A stretch of 64,000 nt of DNA from Acidobacteriota bacterium (GTDB taxonomy: Bacteria; Acidobacteriota; Terriglobia; Terriglobales; Acidobacteriaceae), in contig JAFDVR010000017.1 of the NCBI GenBank assembly GCA_018268855.1, positions 62,001 through 126,000 on the forward strand, given 5' to 3'. The notes beneath the pieces are model-generated. The model saw only the letters and a list, made by a program, of their open reading frames with translations, was not told where the DNA came from and did not search any database. Shown piece after piece: positions 61,431-64,000 of the stretch. The translations under genes were made by a program, and so were the position numbers. The stretch's first letter is position 1. Each line of letters starts with the position of its first letter.

Positions 61431-61844
61431 TTGCCTTGGAGGAGGCTTTACGACACAGCTGCTAAATTTGGTAATTTGAAAAAATGAAGTCCGCTGTCGC
61501 TGCGGCGGAAACCTTGAGGCGTCGGCATGTTCTTGGATGCGGGAAGCCGAAAACCTTCAGCGCTTACAGCACTAAAATTAAAAGCCATACCTGCTACGCG
61601 CCGCACTGTAAGGCGAGGGTTCGCAGCGGAAAAAGTTTGCCGCGGTGGTCTCAACATAAAACAAGAATTCAAAGCAATATCCTTGAGAAGGGTTCCAAGG
61701 TTCTTCACCACAGGAACTGTTGATTCACTTACATCTATCCACACGACAGATGCCTTCGAGGAGCCGGATCTTTGTCGCCGTCCGGTTATTGCTATCTTCC
61801 TTGCAGAACGTAGGAGAAAACATCCCACTTCTGTGGTAGCGAAC
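61431..61844. other. 414-bp stretch with only doubtful coding
   Basis: A minus-strand frame (61448-61828, 126 residues, beginning MGCFLLRSARKIAITGRRQR) and a plus-strand frame (61527-61886) are both open. Neither has a clear ribosome site or a family I recognise. The minus frame has a smoother composition ('GMAFNFSAVSAEGFRLPASK') and might be a remnant or a real orphan gene. The base composition looks lower in GC than the flanking thiC and peptidase genes. Confidence 0.3.
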
Positions 61845-64000
61845 CTATTTCGCGGCCTTTTCCAGCACCGCTGCAGCTTGATTTAAACAACCAGTCAGCA
61901 CATTCACCTGCGCCTGTGCACGCGCAACATCGGGTTTATCCAGCCCACCATCCAGGGCTTCCGTTACGCCCGGAATTACCACTGCCGCATATCCGGTGAA
62001 TTCCCCAGGAGCATAGATAGTGTGCTTGTACCAGTGTCTATTGGGGAGCCCCTCTTTACTCAATAACATCTGCTCAGCTTCACGCAGGGCTGTGTTAAGA
62101 AGAGCTAGATTACCGCTTACTGTTCTTTGCCTATCGTAGATAGCATTGCCTGCTGCACGAAAGCGTCCCGCTGCCTTCTTCAATGCATCAAAACTTACAT
62201 CGAGTTTATGAGAAGCAGCATCCCGCATGGCTTTCTCGACATAACCGACAATCTCCTTCCCATACGCGCGGTAATCATAGGGCAGCACATCTGCATCTGC
62301 CATATGCAGAATTTCCAGCCCAAATACTCGCGCCTGTTGCTGCTCGTAAGCAAAGCTGGGATCGCCGAACTTTTCAAACCATTGGTAGTTATCGAAGACA
62401 GAGTGATACACGCCATAGTTGCCATCCGATCCGATATCTGTTGCCGGAACGCCCGCGTGCTGCAGAAATGGAGTGAAATCCGACCCGCTTCCCAGATTGC
62501 CCACTTTTACTTCATCGTCAGACGCACTATCGCCATGCGCGCGCTTGTTCTTCTTCTGGTCGCGCAGCCACGCATCGTAGACAGTTCCGCCGCTGGGACT
62601 CGGCACCTGCTGAGTTACTTCGCGCACAAACTGTTTCAGGCTAGGGACTGCATCGCTATTGAAACGTGGTCCACTTACGCCTACATCAGTGTTGAAATAA
62701 GCAACAGCATGGGCCAGTTCGTCCATATGCTGTTCTACCCATTCTGTCGATCCGATCAACCCTTCTTCCTCGGCATCCCAACTCGCTATCACAATCGTGC
62801 GCTTCGGCTTCCATCCCTGCTTCAGTAGTTCGCCAAGACCATGTACCGTCTCAAGCATTGCCGCAGTACCGCTGCTCGGATCCACAGCGCCGTACACCCA
62901 CGCATCGCGATGATTGCCAGCAATCACCCAAGCGTCGGGCTGCTCTGTTCCGCGAATCGTGCCAATCACATTCCATATCGTGCGAACTGCATAATCCTGC
63001 TCAAGTTGTAAATGCGCTTTCACTGCCGGAACAGATCCAGCTGGCCCAATCGACCCCAGGTGATACGTGAAGGCGAGTGCCCCTTGCCATTCACGTGGGC
63101 TCTCCGGCCCACCTAGCCTGCTTAGAATCGGTTCTGCATCGCGATAGCTGATTGGATTAGAGGGAATCGAAGGATTGTCTTCTCCGAGTTGGTTGGGCGC
63201 AAGTCTTTCTTTGTCGGATAAATTCATTGTCGAAGCCAGCCCGGGAGTCATTGGATCACCCGTGTACTTGGCAATAAACTGCACGCTTCCTCTCTGTACG
63301 CCCGTTTCCGGGCGATAAGGCCCTTTCGGATACATATCGCCTTTTGCATATCCATCGTCAGCAGGATCGCTGTAGATCAGCACACCTGCCATGCCGAGTT
63401 GCTGCGCGATATAAACTTTTACTCCGCGAAAGTTCTTACCATATCGGACCAAGGCGATTTTGCCCTTCAGGGCGACACCCATCGAACGCAGCTTTCTAAA
63501 ATCCTCTAGCGTTCCATAATTCGCATAGACGACTTCGCCAGTCACATCACCGGAAGGAGCCGATCCGTTGAATGCCGTAAAGACCCTGGGATCATCCTGG
63601 AAACGATCACCCTCCGCATGCTCCCGCGTCGGTCCACGCATCACCACCTTGCCGTGCTCATCCAGCGCTTCCACAACAATCTTTTTAGGCTTGTTGAGAT
63701 ATACGCGATAAGGCACAATCTGCGTCTCTAAGCCAGCAGCTTTGAACTTCGCAGCAACATACTCTGTGGTTGCATAATCTTCCGGTGATGAAGCCCAGTG
63801 CGGCGCCTTGGTTAATTCTTTTAAATGCGCCTTCGCAAGCTCCCGGTCAGGTACTGCCATAAACAGCGCATCCCACCGGGATTGCGCAGAAAAATCGCGA
63901 TAGCCGAATACTTTAGCTGCGGAAGTTCCCTCCTGGGCTGGAAAAATCTGCGTGACACACGTGAGGCAGATAATCGCGGTAAAGCGTAAGGGGATACGTA
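61845..64000 (-). CDS. M28 metallopeptidase, glutamate carboxypeptidase II-like (5' end missing)
   Basis: The frame continues past the window edge, so the start is missing; 718 residues are visible. The first visible part, 'RIPLRFTAIICLTCVTQIFP', looks like a signal peptide just before 'GYRDFSAQSRWDALFMAVPD', so it is secreted. Domains: protease-associated ('VTGEVVYANYGTLEDFRKL'), then M28 with zinc residues in 'VIAGNHRDAWVYGAVDPSSG', 'SWDAEEEGLIGSTEW', 'YFNTDVGVSG' and 'GVYHSVFDNYQWF', then a transferrin-receptor-like dimerisation domain. Cleaves acidic C-terminal residues from peptides by family analogy. Confidence 0.93.
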   Translation of the reverse strand, partial: RIPLRFTAIICLTCVTQIFPAQEGTSAAKVFGYRDFSAQSRWDALFMAVPDRELAKAHLKELTKAPHWASSPEDYATTEYVAAKFKAAGLETQIVPYRVYLNKPKKIVVEALDEHGKVVMRGPTREHAEGDRFQDDPRVFTAFNGSAPSGDVTGEVVYANYGTLEDFRKLRSMGVALKGKIALVRYGKNFRGVKVYIAQQLGMAGVLIYSDPADDGYAKGDMYPKGPYRPETGVQRGSVQFIAKYTGDPMTPGLASTMNLSDKERLAPNQLGEDNPSIPSNPISYRDAEPILSRLGGPESPREWQGALAFTYHLGSIGPAGSVPAVKAHLQLEQDYAVRTIWNVIGTIRGTEQPDAWVIAGNHRDAWVYGAVDPSSGTAAMLETVHGLGELLKQGWKPKRTIVIASWDAEEEGLIGSTEWVEQHMDELAHAVAYFNTDVGVSGPRFNSDAVPSLKQFVREVTQQVPSPSGGTVYDAWLRDQKKNKRAHGDSASDDEVKVGNLGSGSDFTPFLQHAGVPATDIGSDGNYGVYHSVFDNYQWFEKFGDPSFAYEQQQARVFGLEILHMADADVLPYDYRAYGKEIVGYVEKAMRDAASHKLDVSFDALKKAAGRFRAAGNAIYDRQRTVSGNLALLNTALREAEQMLLSKEGLPNRHWYKHTIYAPGEFTGYAAVVIPGVTEALDGGLDKPDVARAQAQVNVLTGCLNQAAAVLEKAAK

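Overview
The window is a piece of chromosome from a Gram-negative soil-type bacterium, most probably an Acidobacteriota of the Terriglobus/Granulicella/Edaphobacter kind. This rests on protein style: an XrtA/PEP-CTERM locus, many secreted sulfatases and hydrolases, a stand-alone phosphoglucose isomerase of the transaldolase-fusion type, a CXXXY-type CcmE, and BrkB next to a PP2C phosphatase. It is an inference, because there is no rRNA in the window. I see no phage, insertion sequence or CRISPR array.

Layout. (1) 0-13 kb, mixed metabolic and housekeeping genes: the start of a probable acyl-CoA desaturase, mannose-6-phosphate isomerase, a secreted B3 metallo-beta-lactamase with Gln in the first zinc position, an MBOAT/SGNH O-acyltransferase pair, an IclR regulator divergent from pgi, a GH38-like DUF5054 enzyme, rnhB, a secreted unknown, rplS and trmD. 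(2) 13-18 kb: a Tat-exported sulfatase followed by a LacI regulator whose only well-placed start is ATC, a conserved anchored unknown, and a UDP-sugar epimerase. (3) 18-47.5 kb, the core of the window: an exopolysaccharide plus exosortase (XrtA) locus. It has a sigma-54 activator with a degenerate receiver; a second, stripped sigma-54-type AAA+ protein with no receiver, no GAFTGA loop and no DNA-binding domain; four glycosyltransferases; a deacetylase-like protein; a seven-gene Wzx/Wzy-type assembly operon (export, beta-barrel, chain length, ATPase, tyrosine kinase, initiating sugar transferase, GT2); exosortase, EpsI and the PrsT-type TPR lipoprotein; a flippase; a polymerase; and three PEP-CTERM substrates. 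Sigma-54 -24/-12 sequences can be read before the stripped AAA+ gene and before two of the three PEP-CTERM genes, which suggests one regulon.

(4) 47.6-51 kb: a second sulfatase with its MFS transporter, and tRNA-Ser(CGA). (5) 51-55.4 kb: queG, a BrkB/YihY membrane protein and a membrane-anchored PP2C (SpoIIE-type) phosphatase in one direction. (6) 55.4-59.8 kb: a cytochrome c maturation cluster (ccmE, ccmA, ybaK, ccmB, ccmC, a 40-residue ccmD-like gene) ending in a YVTN beta-propeller lipoprotein; ybaK is embedded with overlaps on both sides. (7) 59.9-64 kb: thiC with a strong terminator, a 414-bp stretch with only doubtful coding, and an M28 (glutamate carboxypeptidase II-like) peptidase whose start lies beyond the window.

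How it fits together: the central locus should build an exopolysaccharide from undecaprenyl-linked repeat units (initiation, extension, flipping, polymerisation, export), while the exosortase processes PEP-CTERM proteins during their passage to the envelope or matrix. Sigma-54 activators probably coordinate both. The sulfatases, DUF5054 enzyme and MBOAT/SGNH pair point to a lifestyle rich in making and degrading modified polysaccharides.
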